Below, piece after piece: positions 1 through 10,907 of a stretch of DNA of 52,113 nt. Source of the stretch: Perkinsus olseni (Eukaryota; Perkinsozoa; Perkinsida; Perkinsidae); assembly GCA_013115135.1 (NCBI GenBank), contig JABANP010000386.1:1-52113 (forward strand), read 5' to 3'. A model generated the notes under the pieces. That model made no database searches. It had not been told where the DNA came from and saw only the letters and a program-made list of their open reading frames with translations. How positions within the stretch are numbered: the first letter of the stretch is position 1; every line of letters starts with the position of its first letter. The translations under genes and the position numbers were made by a program.

Positions 1-38
1 CTCCGTCTCAGTCATCGTCATTTTAATCTATCTATTCC

Positions 39-971
39 ATGAGTGCTGAAGCCGTTGCCGCTCCTGCCGTCCAGCAGCCCCAGACCGTCAACACTTACTC
101 TGTTGCCCCTCAGACTGGTGTTACTTACACTACCCTCCCTGCACAGGGTGTTGCGAGCTATACTGTTGGTCAGCCTACCACCTCAACATCCTACGTCCCT
201 CCGGAAGGCCAGCAAGCTGTTCCCCAGGTGTACATGGATCCTGAGAGCATCAAGCACCAGAAGACTCAGAGTCTGTCCATGCTCGACAGCCAACTTGGTA
301 TGGCCAAGGACTCGGCAAAGAATGAGTACGAGCAGGCTAAGCAGTCGATCAACATGAAGGCCAACTACGACTTGCAGACCACCACAAGTGCCATCGAGCA
401 GTCTCGAGCTCAGGCTTTGTTCGCCTTGGACCAGCAGCACCAGCAGCGACGTATGGAGATCGAGCAGCGCGCTCAGGAGCAGAGGATGCAGATCGAGGCC
501 ACCGCCAGTCAGCTGTGTATGCAGGCTCAACAGCAGAAGCTCCAGAAGGAGATGTCCGAGAAGATGGCCAAGCTCCAGCAACAGCAGGCCGCTGAGCAGC
601 AGAAGCAGCAACAGGCCGCTCCCTCAGGCTCTTACGTCCCCGCTCAGACCACCTCCTACATTCCTCAGTACGTCACTTCTCAGACCGGCTCCTATGTGCC
701 CCCTCAGACAGTACAGTACGTGACCTCTGCTCCCTCTACTACCACTGGTCAGCCTGCGACCTACTCAACTGCAGCTCCTGCCGTGACCTACTCGTATGCT
801 GGTGGCTATCCCGGTACATCCGTTGGAGTGCCTTCCTTTGGCACATACAATGTGCAGCTTCCCCAGTACGGTCAGCCTCAGGTTGTGACGTCGACTAGCG
901 TACAGCCGACTACGACGACTACCACAACGGCTCAGCCAGCTACCACTACGGCTACTACTGCTCAGGCTTAG
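39..971 (+). CDS. Gln/Thr-rich protein with central coiled coil, possible pellicle or cytoskeletal protein
   Basis: Uninterrupted 310-residue frame starting at the first ATG after 38 bases of leader. The N-terminal ~65 residues are rich in Pro, Thr, Val and Tyr. Residues ~67-195 are a charged, Gln-rich helical block with regular spacing (QQHQQRRMEIEQRAQEQRMQ), likely a coiled coil. The C-terminal third has loose repeats around SYVP and QYVTS and ends in a Thr/Ala tail. No signal peptide or membrane segment is seen. Tripartite proteins with a helical core and low-complexity flanks are common in alveolate pellicles, but I recognise no named family, so the role is inference. Because the window begins just upstream, an earlier exon cannot be excluded. 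Codon use is C/G-biased at third positions, as in a well expressed gene. Confidence 0.75.
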   Translation: MSAEAVAAPAVQQPQTVNTYSVAPQTGVTYTTLPAQGVASYTVGQPTTSTSYVPPEGQQAVPQVYMDPESIKHQKTQSLSMLDSQLGMAKDSAKNEYEQAKQSINMKANYDLQTTTSAIEQSRAQALFALDQQHQQRRMEIEQRAQEQRMQIEATASQLCMQAQQQKLQKEMSEKMAKLQQQQAAEQQKQQQAAPSGSYVPAQTTSYIPQYVTSQTGSYVPPQTVQYVTSAPSTTTGQPATYSTAAPAVTYSYAGGYPGTSVGVPSFGTYNVQLPQYGQPQVVTSTSVQPTTTTTTTAQPATTTATTAQA

Positions 972-1862
972 TTTTGTAATTGAGTGAAGGGTTCCAAAGA
1001 ACGCTTTCTGTGCACAATTGTTCAGAGAGGAAGGATACCCCAAGCAATCACGTTCTCATCTCATTAACTTTGTTGTGTTATATAGTTTGTGTATGGGGTG
1101 AAGTTGCTTATTCCATCAGCTGGGGCGCAGGCTGTGAAGTGAGACTCACGCCTTGGAGCTTTTGTGAATATCACCCGCACTCTGGTCCGGGTGATTGAAT
1201 ATTTGTTTGAGTGAGCGTTGTAGAGGCGACCTCTCGGGGACCTCACATTTTAGCAACTAGTCTCATAATTCTATTTGTGCCGGCGCCGGCGCATGAACTA
1301 CCTAAGCTTCACTAGTCAGTAGTGTACTGTAGCATTGCAGCTAAGTTAGCTCCAATTATTCCAATTGCTCTTTTCTTTTTTCAATTATTCTGACATTCAT
1401 TTCCAGCTGTGCAAAAATCTAACGGCTGCCGGTGTGAACTGCTCACTATGAATAAACACGACGATATCCAATACTGTATATCTCTCCATTCATCAGGAGT
1501 TTCATTGCGTGCTTCCAATATTGTTCGCCCATAAACTCGCTCCTTGTATTGATTGGCCGTTACTGACCTCGAACTTTAGAAACCCAACAGCATCAAACAG
1601 CAGTGGAAGCTGGCTAAAACAATTACCGTTTGTACCACCGTCGATATGCAAAATCTATCTTGTGTGTATTTACTCGAGCAGTCATTATCATAATGGCATT
1701 TCGCTCTCACGGAGAGCGTGCGAACCGACGCAACTCATCTATTTTACAACAGTCTCGTTTTACTGTACTTTCCTCTTGTGAGCGATCGGCTTCTCGCTTG
1801 CTGGCGTGCTCTCTCCCTCATCATCGCTGCGGATATCACCGTCCTGAAATAAACGATTTTCC
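972..1862. other. intergenic region between convergent genes
   Basis: No gene is supported. It holds the 3' ends of the left-hand plus gene and of the minus-strand ceramide synthase. A GC-rich palindromic run (GCCGGCGCCGGC) lies near 1279-1290. Long open frames here overlap the ceramide synthase antisense and lack other support. Confidence 0.6.
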
Positions 1863-3528
1863 CTATTCAACGAGAGAACCAGGCGGTGTTACCGCGAGGA
1901 CGCCATGGTGTTTGATTGTCTTGAAAATCATCTTAATAATCATCTTGGCCCACATCAAGTGGAGGCACTGTAGCAACACTAGGAAAATAGCCAGCACGCA
2001 GTCCCTCATAGGACGCTTATACTCAATTGCTGAGGAAATAACAATACCATTATGGGAAGGAAAATCGACTTTTACAGTACCGAAGGTGCAAGCAGGGATG
2101 ACACAGCACTTCGGGTACACATACAGCCTCGAGAAGAGGAAGCCGAAAGCGAAGTTGGCGAAGGCGATGTCTGTCGGAGTCTTCAACCCTACCAATAATT
2201 AGCAATAGTAGCACGGTCGACTAGGAGGAGATCTTACAGTCGAATTTTTCGGCAAGGTAACCGAGAGTCTTGGCGACGTAGAGGGGCACGTCACTGATGT
2301 TGTGAAGGAAAATGACGGTGAGACCGATACGATGGTAGCCAAGGTCTGAAGGAGATCGGTGTTTCATTATTACCAGCATTGGCGACACTTACAGAAGCTG
2401 CCGACCATGAGGCTGATGGTTATGATGTGGTGGAAGAGCATCTGGTAGAAGTCCTTGCGAATGGTCTCGATCATCTGAAAGCTCCAATAACGGCGGAGCG
2501 AAGCGTCTCGCAGTGAACTTACGATGAAAGCGAGACAGCTGCACCAGAAGCTGATCTCCACCAAGTAGTAGCGTTCGAGCTGATTCAAAAAAACTGATGT
2601 TGCGAAGAGGGAACCGTTCATACTACCCCAACAGAACGGTCGTGAATATCAGGGTCACCGAAGAGCATCCCGACGGGGTCGCTGCGCAGCCTGCTAAGGC
2701 TGAACCATTGCTCGTGCATGAGGACGTAGAAGCCGTAGCAGCTGGTGAATGAATGCCAACAAGAGTACCTTGGGATGGAGGGGAAAGGACTCATACCCAA
2801 TAAAGATTGCTCAGCTTCCCTCAAGAACATGCAATATGTGAGCAGCATTTTCGACCCGAACTAACATCATCAAGTCCCTCAAAATCAGAGTCACACTGGG
2901 GACTAGAAGACGGTGGTTGATGAAGAAATGATTTTGATTTCGAAAAGCAGATCTACTTGGAAGGACCCCCTCATCGTTCGAACATGACACTGGTAGCACT
3001 TCGTCCCATACGCGAAACGGGCGGGCCCAGTGGTTCTACATCCCGATTGGATCACCTTCTGAGCGGATACAAAGGATTCGTGTAATTCACGCCAGCAACA
3101 GATCGTTCAACGATCATCGTTGCACCGAAGTACTAAGAGACCTGTTCAACCGAGCCGTTCTCCGGGCTGACGCAGAACGGCCTACCTCATGATCGGATGG
3201 CCTCCCAAGAAAAATATATTCCCCCACCTTCACCCTGTTAGAACCACACTTCACTCTAATCGCGAGGATTCCTCTCATCATCTTTCGTAACTTACCACAT
3301 GTTCTCCTTCAGTTTTCGCATTGTCTTCGGCGACAAGTCTTTGGGAATAATCTTATCGAACAAACACGGCACGCCAGCGAAGGCCCTATGGTAAGCTCCG
3401 CTAAGGGAGAATCTTATCATCTGAAACGAGCAAGCATGACGACGACCAATCGATCGACTGCAGAAGGTTATTACACATATGAGGGCGCAGCAGCACGGGA
3501 CGAAGATGTGGAGGGTGTAATAAGACAT
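1863..3528 (-). CDS. ceramide synthase (TLC/Lag1 domain), seven exons
   Basis: N-acylates sphingoid bases with acyl-CoA in the ER membrane. Exons by coordinate: 3475-3528, 3296-3420, 2627-2768, 2523-2579, 2393-2474, 2238-2345, 1863-2188. All joins keep frame and have GT...AG ends, giving about 297 residues, a usual length for the family. Family marks in order: RKLKENMW before the TLC domain, a CYGFYVL helix, ERYYLVEISFW, the Lag1 motif RKDFYQMLFHHIITISL, then LHNISDVPLYVAK, RLYVYP and a final hydrophobic helix. The histidine pair of the Lag1 motif is intact. The usual HD in the later motif reads HN here. Five introns are 47-54 nt; the second (2769-3295) is 527 nt. The start ATG at 3528 has an in-frame TAA 12 bases upstream, but an earlier exon is not excluded. 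Confidence 0.88.
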
Positions 3529-4036
3529 GAGGGATTTTTACCACCAGGAATAAGTATCTATCTAGAGACAAACGATAGCTAGAGGTGTCAGAAAACACAC
3601 ATATCTGATGATACCAACCGTAACCCAAAACTCTCAAGATGCATAGAAAGTGCAGGGGAGTATGCTACGAACGGAGAAATCACGGCGGGTCCAGATCGGG
3701 GAAGTCGCCTCCATCATGAGGGACGATGTGCTTGGGTACTCCTCTGGATACTAGTCGAAGTCGGCATGCTTCACGGAACTCTCAGCTTCGCTAGCCTCAA
3801 GGCGGAGCGATCGGTCTTCGCTATCTTTCATGGTAACGACCCGGGTTCAAACCTCACCAAGGTCATCTCAGTAAGCTCCTTGGCCGTACCATGGGCATCC
3901 CTGCAGCCTGAAATGCTGCCGGCTGCCAACCAAAAGGATACCGCATGGCTGCACGCCGCCGACGAGCATCTTGCTCCTCTTGCTCAACCTCGACATTCCT
4001 CAACGCCGCCTCCCGGGTTGGCCTGTTGAATTCTCG
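3529..4036. other. intergenic, with a tRNA-promoter-like stretch
   Basis: No gene supported. Around 3790-3870 a TAGCCTCAAGGCGGAGCG run resembles an RNA polymerase III A box and is followed ~50 bases later by GGGTTCAAACC, like a B box. No acceptor stem closes, so this is not called a tRNA; it may be a tRNA-derived repeat remnant. Confidence 0.4.
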
Positions 4037-4324
4037 ATGGATCAGTGTACCGCCGCTGCACCCTCCCATCAACATCAGCTGGTCGGACCGCAACCTCCTC
4101 AAGCCCATCACCATAATTTGTCGAATTCCCAAACGTACTACAGGGGGGATCTGTCAGCCGCCGCTGCAGCGTCGGCGAGCTCCTCTCCTCGATTGACCGG
4201 CGTCTCGAAAACTCCGATACCTTCAGCTCTAATTTTTCCCTCTCTGTCGACCTCTCGGACGCCCCCTGAGAAAATGAGTAAATCAATCGAGAAAACTTCA
4301 AGCGGATCCTACATTGAATTCTAG
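4037..4324 (+). CDS. hypothetical low-complexity ORF
   Basis: A 95-residue frame from the ATG at 4037. It is rich in His, Gln, Ala and Ser, including a run of alanines (SAAAAASASSS) and a basic-acidic tail ending in YIEF. It could be the N-terminal exon of a regulatory protein or chance coding. No splice donor is needed, as the frame ends in TAG. No homology recognised. A longer frame reaching further upstream exists, but its extra residues look non-coding. Confidence 0.25.
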   Translation: MDQCTAAAPSHQHQLVGPQPPQAHHHNLSNSQTYYRGDLSAAAAASASSSPRLTGVSKTPIPSALIFPSLSTSRTPPEKMSKSIEKTSSGSYIEF

Positions 4325-6337
4325 AGCGAGCCCGGGCACTTATAGACGCTAGACAGAATTTCGAGCTGCCGCCTTTAAATTTGAGACAACCATGAAGCGA
4401 GCTAAGATGCGTGAATCCCAGGAGGTGAATTCTCATGAGCTGGCGAAGTGAAACCGAAAAACTCTGCCGTACGGCCCGCCAGCTGCAGTGCGTTCAAGTT
4501 CGCTATACAAGTAGACTACGAAAACGTTGTCCGGAAATTCATGAGCAATCGACTCCCCGAGCTGGAAACGAAGAGCAATCGATCGGTAATATTTTCATAA
4601 CAAAACTGCTAACCGTTTATGATGAGGGCGAGCAGAAAGTCCACGTCGCGTATTCAGCGCTCCTTTTGGCTAAGCAAGCTGACGCCCGAAATTGAGATAA
4701 ACCGATCTTGGCCCGCTCACTGTTGTTGACTCGGATGGGGGGACCTCGGCGGTTCCCTCAGACTCGGAGACGTCTTCTTCCGCATCCGGTTTTATTCGCC
4801 TGAAGTGACACTGTTGCATGGAATCGCTCGATATACGGCCCATATCATACGGGTGGTGTAGAGGCTGTAGTCACCGTCACGCGCCACGAAATTACCTCAG
4901 AACGCCATAACCGACGGCAACAGCAACAAGAATCCATACAATCGTTCTCAGCAGACGGTCAACCACCGATGCCGCGACCAAGAAGACTTGATTCAACCTG
5001 AGAGTATCTTCAAGGGTGCGAGAGGTGCAGCTTTTAGTACATCCATCGGACAGCTGCGAAGAGGATCCACACAGGCGCAGTGGCGGCATCGTTGGCCGAC
5101 AGGACTGGCGAAGCGGGGAATATCGAGCTAAAAAAGAGCAGACGATCCGGGTTCAAATCCCAGCAGCGGCATCCCGAAACAAGTTATGTCCCTGCATAAT
5201 CAACACCCGTTCAACGTCTATCACCAATACATACGATGCGGGCGAGAGAATCTCCCAATACTGTTGGACCCTACAAAATGCACTGATGAAGGGTCCCAAT
5301 TTTTTGCTTGGATGACGACGATAAAACCATGCGCATAACTCCTCATTAGACTGTGAAAAAAGCCTCTCGCTATCCTATCATACAGTGTAGCAGCGTGATC
5401 ACTAACAAAGAGTTTTGAGCGACATGCAGGTGGCATACTTGATTACAAGCTGCAACACGATCCTAACTATTGCTATAGTACATCTACTACCCGATCATTG
5501 CTCAGCCGCACATGCAATACCAAAAACAGATCATACCAACAGAGCGAGTGCTGGCTACTACAGGCAACGCAGACGGTGGAGCACTTGGTTAGGGCGTTGA
5601 TTTATATCACCCCGGAATCACTTTCTCTAGCAGTAATGGCTCAAGCACAGTATGTAATATTACACGCTAATTGCAGTGAGTGTTGACCACTTCAGGAAGC
5701 ACACGATAAGGCGAAGGTCACTTTCCGCATTCGATAAGGCTGTTGATTTGTATCACCTCGGAGTCAATTCCTCTATCGGGGGTAGAGCAGTTCCTTCAGC
5801 CACGAGAGCGTCGTAGAGATGCTCGAGACGTGTCGAGTATTGCCATTGAGTGTAGAGTATCTAAGGTCGAAGCGAGCAAGATACGAAGAGGCTGCACCGC
5901 TGAACTTATTACCCGGGCGATGACTCCACTAAGTACCGCCGCCACACCGAGGGAAGCATAGACGACGTATTGAGATCGCTGAAGAAAACGGAAGAGTTCG
6001 GCGATGATTCTTAAGTTACAGAGAGGACCATCGTAATAATGAATCAGTGAAACAAGAGAAGAGTAATGGAAGGAATGAAAGAAAAATAATCAAGAGAAGA
6101 ACGCATGAAATGAGGGATGGCACATCGCCATGAGGTAAGCGCAATTATCGACCATAAACTGCACAGACCGATTTTGAAAGTTCCATGTCGTCAAAAAACT
6201 TTTCTACTTTTTACTTGCTCAAATATGACAAAAAGATGCAGAAATTCCCGTCTCCAACGACCAACTTGAACTGAGTGAATCTCGGGAATTAAAATTCCAT
6301 CGCTCACTATGACAATAAACCGTTTATGAGCATTTAT
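4325..6337. other. region without recognisable gene
   Basis: Only short open frames are present, none with a recognisable domain or a consistent chain of splice sites. Two degenerate direct repeats occur near 5596 and 5742 (GTTGATTTRTATCACC...). A B-box-like GGGTTCAAATCC sits at about 5149. Otherwise nothing clear. Confidence 0.5.
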
Positions 6338-7452
6338 TCAGTCCCGCAATCTAACCTTTCTTTTGGCTGCTAACTCCTCCGCTATCGCCACAACCGCACT
6401 CCTAACCACTCGAGGGGAGGGCTCTGAATCAACCTAAAATGAGAAGCAAAATCTTTCCACCAAAAAAACATAGGCTTCCACGTGGAAAACACTAGCATGC
6501 ATCAACAAATCTGTTTTACCTCTTCCCGGGCCTCGTCGCTCGGTTGAGCTCGCTTCCACTGAACCCCGATTCCGCAGAGCTCCTGGATGACCAACTCCTG
6601 CGAGACCAATCGGCGATGTAGATTTCGGAGCTCTTCTTCCAACTTCTGTATCTGAGGGCGCTATCTATATTTCTCTAGATCATATCTGTCGATTGAAATG
6701 TTCCTTCATACATGAAGCAGTGCCCGGTACCATTAGCCACGCCAAGCAGCTCAATGGAAGCCGATGGCTTGCACGGCAATACAGGTAACCACTATACTAT
6801 AAATCGTTCAATCACCATTATGTAGATAATTTTGATCGCTCAGTGGCTCAGGACACCCGTTAAGCGGGAACCCGTTAAGTCGACCGTTTAAGCGGGAATG
6901 TTCTTCCACTAGAGACCGGTTATACTACTTGCTATTCGACCGAAAGTCGACTAAAATTGACTAATGAAAAAAGAAAAATCTACTGATTTGAAACACGCAC
7001 TGGTGGCGTGTTAATGATCAGAAACGAGAAACGGCCGCTTTCATAGATCGGAGGTTCACGCATATTATGCGAGCTGCAATCTGGCGAGAAAATGAATAAA
7101 AAATGACCCTTTCATGAATGATCTTTATAGCGCAAAGGGAAAACACAAAAGCAGCATCGACCTTGCGGGAATGACGAGCCCTAGCCGAGGAAAACCAGGA
7201 CTCACGACAATCTCGTAAATCCCCTCCTTCGACCTAAGATTCCCAGCGAAAACGAGAGAGTCCCCTAGAGGTTATCAACTGTGGAAGCGCAGCGCTAATT
7301 AGACGACATTCTGCAGACTTCTAGGCGCCGAAGATCCGTGCTCAGCCTACCCTCAGCTCGCAGCTGGCAGCTGATGGGGAGAAGGACTCTTCTTGTTGCT
7401 CTTCATTCAAGCTAACGGCAGTAGAGTTGGTGTCGATCCCCGTGCTTGACAT
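6338..7452 (-). CDS. small coiled-coil protein gene, spliced, middle unresolved
   Basis: Three exons are well supported. The first is 7351-7452, from an ATG giving MSSTGIDTNSTAV and an acidic Gln/Glu stretch, ending at a GTAGGC donor. The last two are 6520-6651 (44 codons, starting IQKLEEELRNLHRRL, a leucine-rich amphipathic helix) and 6338-6433 (31 residues and a stop, ending AAKRKVRLRD). The 6434-6519 intron is in phase 0 on both sides. Between 6652 and 7350 further exons probably exist: a fragment reading KEGIYEIV near 7205-7230 and another ending near 6716 are candidates, but phases do not yet join. Function unknown; the visible part suggests a protein-protein interaction role. Confidence 0.5.
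6856..6896. repeat. CCCGTTAAG inverted/direct repeat cluster
   Basis: CCCGTTAAGCGGG at 6856-6868 is followed at once by CCCGTTAAGTCGACCG and TTTAAGCGGG. The units are near palindromes, so the block can fold back on itself. It lies in the unresolved interior of the coiled-coil gene. Confidence 0.6.
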
Positions 7453-7839
7453 GGCCAACCTACAGCATAGTTCTCGGTAAACAAAGACTGGCGGCTGCAG
7501 CGAAGATTTCAGACTGGCGTGACGCTCCGCTTCGCTGTGAGGCTATCGATGGGCCCGGGTTCGATCCCTGGTAACAACACTGCTAATACTCAACCTCTGT
7601 ACACTAGCACGCAGACACAAGGTGAAGAACTGGTATCCTTCTAACACCTCATGTTGTGTTGAATTCCCTCTCTGATAGGACTCCCACCGTAGGAGCTCTA
7701 GCAACACACCATGAAACGGTGATGAGCTGAGTATATCGGTGAAGGTCTAATGAGCCAGTACCGTCGTTCAACTATAAACTCATACGCACGCAGTGGTGTT
7801 CATCAACACAACGTAGAGCATTGATGAGGGAAAAACGAG
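7453..7839. other. intergenic, with B-box-like motif
   Basis: No gene supported. A GGGTTCGATCCC motif near 7557 resembles a tRNA B box, but no matching A box at normal spacing or acceptor stem is seen. It separates the 5' end of the small coiled-coil gene from the 3' end of the formyltransferase. Confidence 0.4.
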
Positions 7840-9559
7840 CTAGTTCGCTGCTTCGCACAAGACGGGTGACGGGAGCCGCCACAGGCGTTTGATGCGGAGG
7901 AAGTCTTGCCAAGTATCGCAGACAACAACTCGGTTGTCGGGCAGGTGGAACTTGGCGCCCTCGAGAGGTGGGAATTGCATTGCCCTGAAGAGAAGAAAGT
8001 AACAGGGCGCGAGAAGAGCCCTGCGCTGGCAATTGGCAACGCGTCTAAGAAAGTCACAGAGTCGACCACAAATACGCGTGCTCTTGTCAAGCTCTAGGGC
8101 TCTGAATAGCAGCTAGCGCAACTACAGTCTTTGGAGGCCAAAGAAACTCGCTTTAAACACACTTCTATACGACACTGACGCTAGAGCGACGAGAAGGGAC
8201 AAATTTAGTTCCCCCGAGATGAGTTGTATCAGCCGCGGAAGAGCGACCGACCTGATGAATCGCTCAACCGTGTCTTCACTCCAGTAGGGTTGAGCCACTC
8301 CTGCGTATGGCAACCGCCTAGCATGGTAACTGCTGTGGGATTCATCTTGGGGATCCCCAGCAGGGAGTGATAATCCATCGGCGATGTATCTCTCGATGAG
8401 CCCACGTTTTTGCGCTTTTTCAATCAGAAGCGCATCCGTGTTACCTCCGAAGAACTCTGTCGACACACAATCTCGTTACCGGCAGGAGCCTTTGATAAAG
8501 GCTTTTCGAAGTGTCGTGCGGTAAGACCTCAATCATCTCCTGATGAATGATGTTTCCCGAGTCGTATCGCTCTCTGAGAAGGGAGCGATTCGCGAACGCC
8601 GACCAGGCGAGTCTCACCGCATGTGATGGCAAGAAACGCCAGTATGAGAATCGCCTTCCAGGATAACGTGGAAGCTGCTGAAGCAACCACGGTGCTTTGG
8701 AAGCAACGATGGGTGGAAGTTCACGCACTTTCCCGGGCACAGCTGAGTACAACAGATGTCGTGAGTGAAGTCCACCCGCGTCAATGCACTCTCCTCAACG
8801 CCGTACATGGCTAATGAGATCCCTCATCAGCTTTTCTACAGACGATCTAGACGCTTGACAATCCTTAACACTCGGCAGCTAAAATTTGATGTGTGACAGT
8901 TCAATGCCCAACGCCGTCGCCGGCTTAGTTAGACTCCAAACCGGTCGCTAGCACTGAAACCCTAATCCGGTGAAATATGGTAATGTGGTGAGTTGCGGGC
9001 TTTCGTTGGTACGAAATCAGGCAAATCAGGGTACAGCAATCTTCCGGTGCTGCAATTCCCAAATGCCGAGCTCTACAATCCACGCTAACACCCACGCTCG
9101 GAATAATCCACAGCCTGATAACATGTACATCAACAGTCTCGCCTTACGTCGAGAACTTCTCGCGGTACACGCTTCCGGTAGCTGGCGCACAGCAGGAGAT
9201 CCGGCTGGAACTGCTCAGCCCTCGCCAATAGTATATCGTCGTGATTCTCATCTCCTACGGTGAGACCTACCACGGCTGTGTGCTTCGATAATGCAACAAC
9301 GTATCCTCAGCGTTACATTGCAATCCGAGCTCGCGGGACAGCTCCCTTAAATCAACATCATCGCTCTGTTTCTCATGAGTGATCACCAAGCATTCGAACT
9401 TAATATCCCCAGCATCGGAAGGGACAACAGATCTTCGCGCTGAATCGGCTTTCCACTCATGGGCGTCAGAGCGTTGACAGCAAGTAGAGCTTCCGCCGCA
9501 GCCGCACCCCAGCCGAGGAAGAGCAAGCGCTGCTTGGAGCTGCTCGGTTTACGTTTCAT
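7840..9559 (-). CDS. formyltransferase (methionyl-tRNA formyltransferase-like), spliced
   Basis: Expected to transfer a formyl group from 10-formyltetrahydrofolate; a role on initiator Met-tRNA in an organelle is likely but not proven. Exons: 9479-9559, 9317-9398, 9148-9275, 8618-8742, 8252-8573, 7840-7984. In order they give an N-terminal strand-loop (RLLFLGWGAAAAEALLA), FECLVITHEKQ, QPDLLLCASYRKRVPREVLD, the family hallmark NFHPSLLPKHRG, TGVSCHHM, YDSGNIIHQE, HDTSKSLYQRL, and the C-terminal ERFIRAMQFPPLEGAKF. The N-H-P of the hallmark is present. Introns are 41-405 nt; every join keeps phase except that exon 8252-8573 is one base out of frame, with the shift near 8455-8465. About 290 residues, close to normal length. 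The 5' half is duplicated at 11.6-12.1 kb. An amino-sugar formyltransferase is the alternative. Confidence 0.8.
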
Positions 9560-9960
9560 CACTACGAGAGTGGTAGGAAACTCAAATCAGTCGGGTCGTT
9601 GTGATAACCCGGACGTGGTGACTGAGACTGAACAAACAAGCCAGTTCATTTTACCGTAGTATGGCACACGGACGCTTCATACATGCATGAACGATAATCT
9701 ACTATGAGCGTGGTAGTTGTGCAGCACAACTTGTGCTGACGGCAGGCGGCGCTGTAGTGGCTGCAGTAGAGGTTGTGGAGGTCGTGGTAACCAGCTGGGG
9801 AGTCGTTGCAGTAGCAGCTGTTGTAGTCGGAGCGGCCGTACTGGCGGGCTCGGTAGTAATCGGAGCGGCCGTACTGGCGGGCTCGGTAGTAATCGACTGT
9901 GCAACCACGCTAACGATAAACGTAAAGATGCAGACGATACGCATCGATATTAAGTAGGTT
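9119..9960. repeat. segmental duplication, copy A
   Basis: Matches 11628-12640 in the same order and orientation: 5' half of the formyltransferase gene, a short shared spacer (GGCACACGGACGCTTCATAC at ~9663 and ~12212), then a mucin-like gene. Protein-level similarity is clear across both parts. Confidence 0.8.
9702..9944 (-). CDS. mucin-like secreted protein A, truncated copy
   Basis: Starts at the ATG at 9944 with a signal peptide (MRIVCIFTFIVSVVAQ), followed by a Thr/Ala/Pro-rich body suited to O-glycosylation. The unit TTEPASTAAP is present twice through an internal DNA duplication. Compared with its duplicate at 12286-12639 it lacks the last ~50 residues, including the hydrophobic C-terminal tail, and ends in a short unrelated CAAQLPRS. 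It would therefore be released rather than anchored, or it is a decaying copy. It lies just upstream of the formyltransferase on the same strand. 80 residues. Confidence 0.6.
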   Translation of the reverse strand: MRIVCIFTFIVSVVAQSITTEPASTAAPITTEPASTAAPTTTAATATTPQLVTTTSTTSTAATTAPPAVSTSCAAQLPRS

Positions 9961-9990
9961 GAATGATTCAACCTACTGTACTTAATATCG
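9945..9990. repeat. long hairpin immediately 5' of mucin A
   Basis: CGATATTAAGTAGGTTGAAT (9945-9964) pairs with the complementary arm at 9966-9990; the right arm carries a few extra bases. It abuts the mucin A start codon and is absent from copy B at the same place. Confidence 0.75.
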
Positions 9991-10555
9991 GTGCGTGTCG
10001 TCAACTTGAATCCCTGTACAGTACTTTGAGCTACATTTCAGACTTCTTTGAAGCATGCCGTCTAGTGGCAGTGCAGTCCTGGGGCCTATTTCACAAGAAA
10101 GGCCCCTCACGGAACACCTTGCGGAGAACTTAATAAGTTGGCACCTTGCGGCCCACTGGATAAGTTACCTTAGGTGCTACGACGACTTCTCTCCGAGGCC
10201 ATCTTAGTCACACATTGAAGGCTACAGAAAATATGCTCGTAGTGGCACTGCCAGCTATGAGATGCTAGTTGTGTGCTATGTCGCCTCCTGGCGGGACAAA
10301 AGGCCCTGATAGAATCCTCTCGATGATGCTACCCGCGGCGAAGTCAACGACTTTGCCTAATGATGAACTAGTGAACGCGACAATGGGCTTGCTGGATATC
10401 CTGGCTACTGGATTGTGTGTATTAATGCCGGCCAGGTTGAGCGATGATATTAGATTGAGCCGAGCCAGGAAGGGAAATAAAAATCCAGTAATTCTGGGCT
10501 TAAGCTGAATATAAAACCCAGTATACAGGCTAGTATACGCTAGTCTGTAGGCAAC
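9991..10555. other. intergenic
   Basis: No gene supported. Short degenerate repeats only (for example CACCTTGCGG twice near 10120 and 10141, and GTATAC-rich DNA near 10519-10540). Confidence 0.5.
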
Positions 10556-10907
10556 CTAGCATGTGCTCTCTTCCTTGGTGGCGAAGTTAGGGGAGCATTC
10601 ATACTCCAGATCGGGTAGCTTGGAGGCTGCGTCCTTCACGTATGCGCAGAGATCGGCGGAGCTCACCGTATCGTCGGCAGTAGCGACCACCTGCAAGCCC
10701 GAGTACTTCAGTGTCTTGATGTTTTGCCGTCTTGAGAAAGGCCGGCATAGCTGGGTTGGACGCGAGCTTGGCGGCTTCTAGACGCTGCGGGAGGTCCTGG
10801 ACGTCGACAAAAGCACCACTGGAGGTGATAGACAGGATAGTCTTGCTGTCGTAAATCTCCGTAGAGCTTGATGCGGCTACAAGCGAAACGAAGGAGAGGA
10901 GTTTCAT
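10556..10907 (-). pseudogene. small secreted cysteine-containing protein, one frame break
   Basis: From the ATG at 10907 the frame gives a signal peptide (MKLLSFVSLVAASSS) and a soluble stretch with VDVQDLPQRLEAAKL. Near 10727-10729 the coding sense moves by one base into another frame that stays open with good composition (KTLKYSGLQVVA ... PDLEYECSPNF) to a TAG at 10556. No splice sites separate the two parts. Either the gene is broken or one base is wrong in the assembly; the sum would be a secreted protein of about 115 residues with at least three cysteines in the second part. No family recognised. Confidence 0.5.

Noticed and set aside
1630..2202. 190-codon plus-strand open frame
   Set aside because: It lies antisense to the last ceramide synthase exon and introns; composition is non-protein-like and the minus-strand model has strong family motifs.
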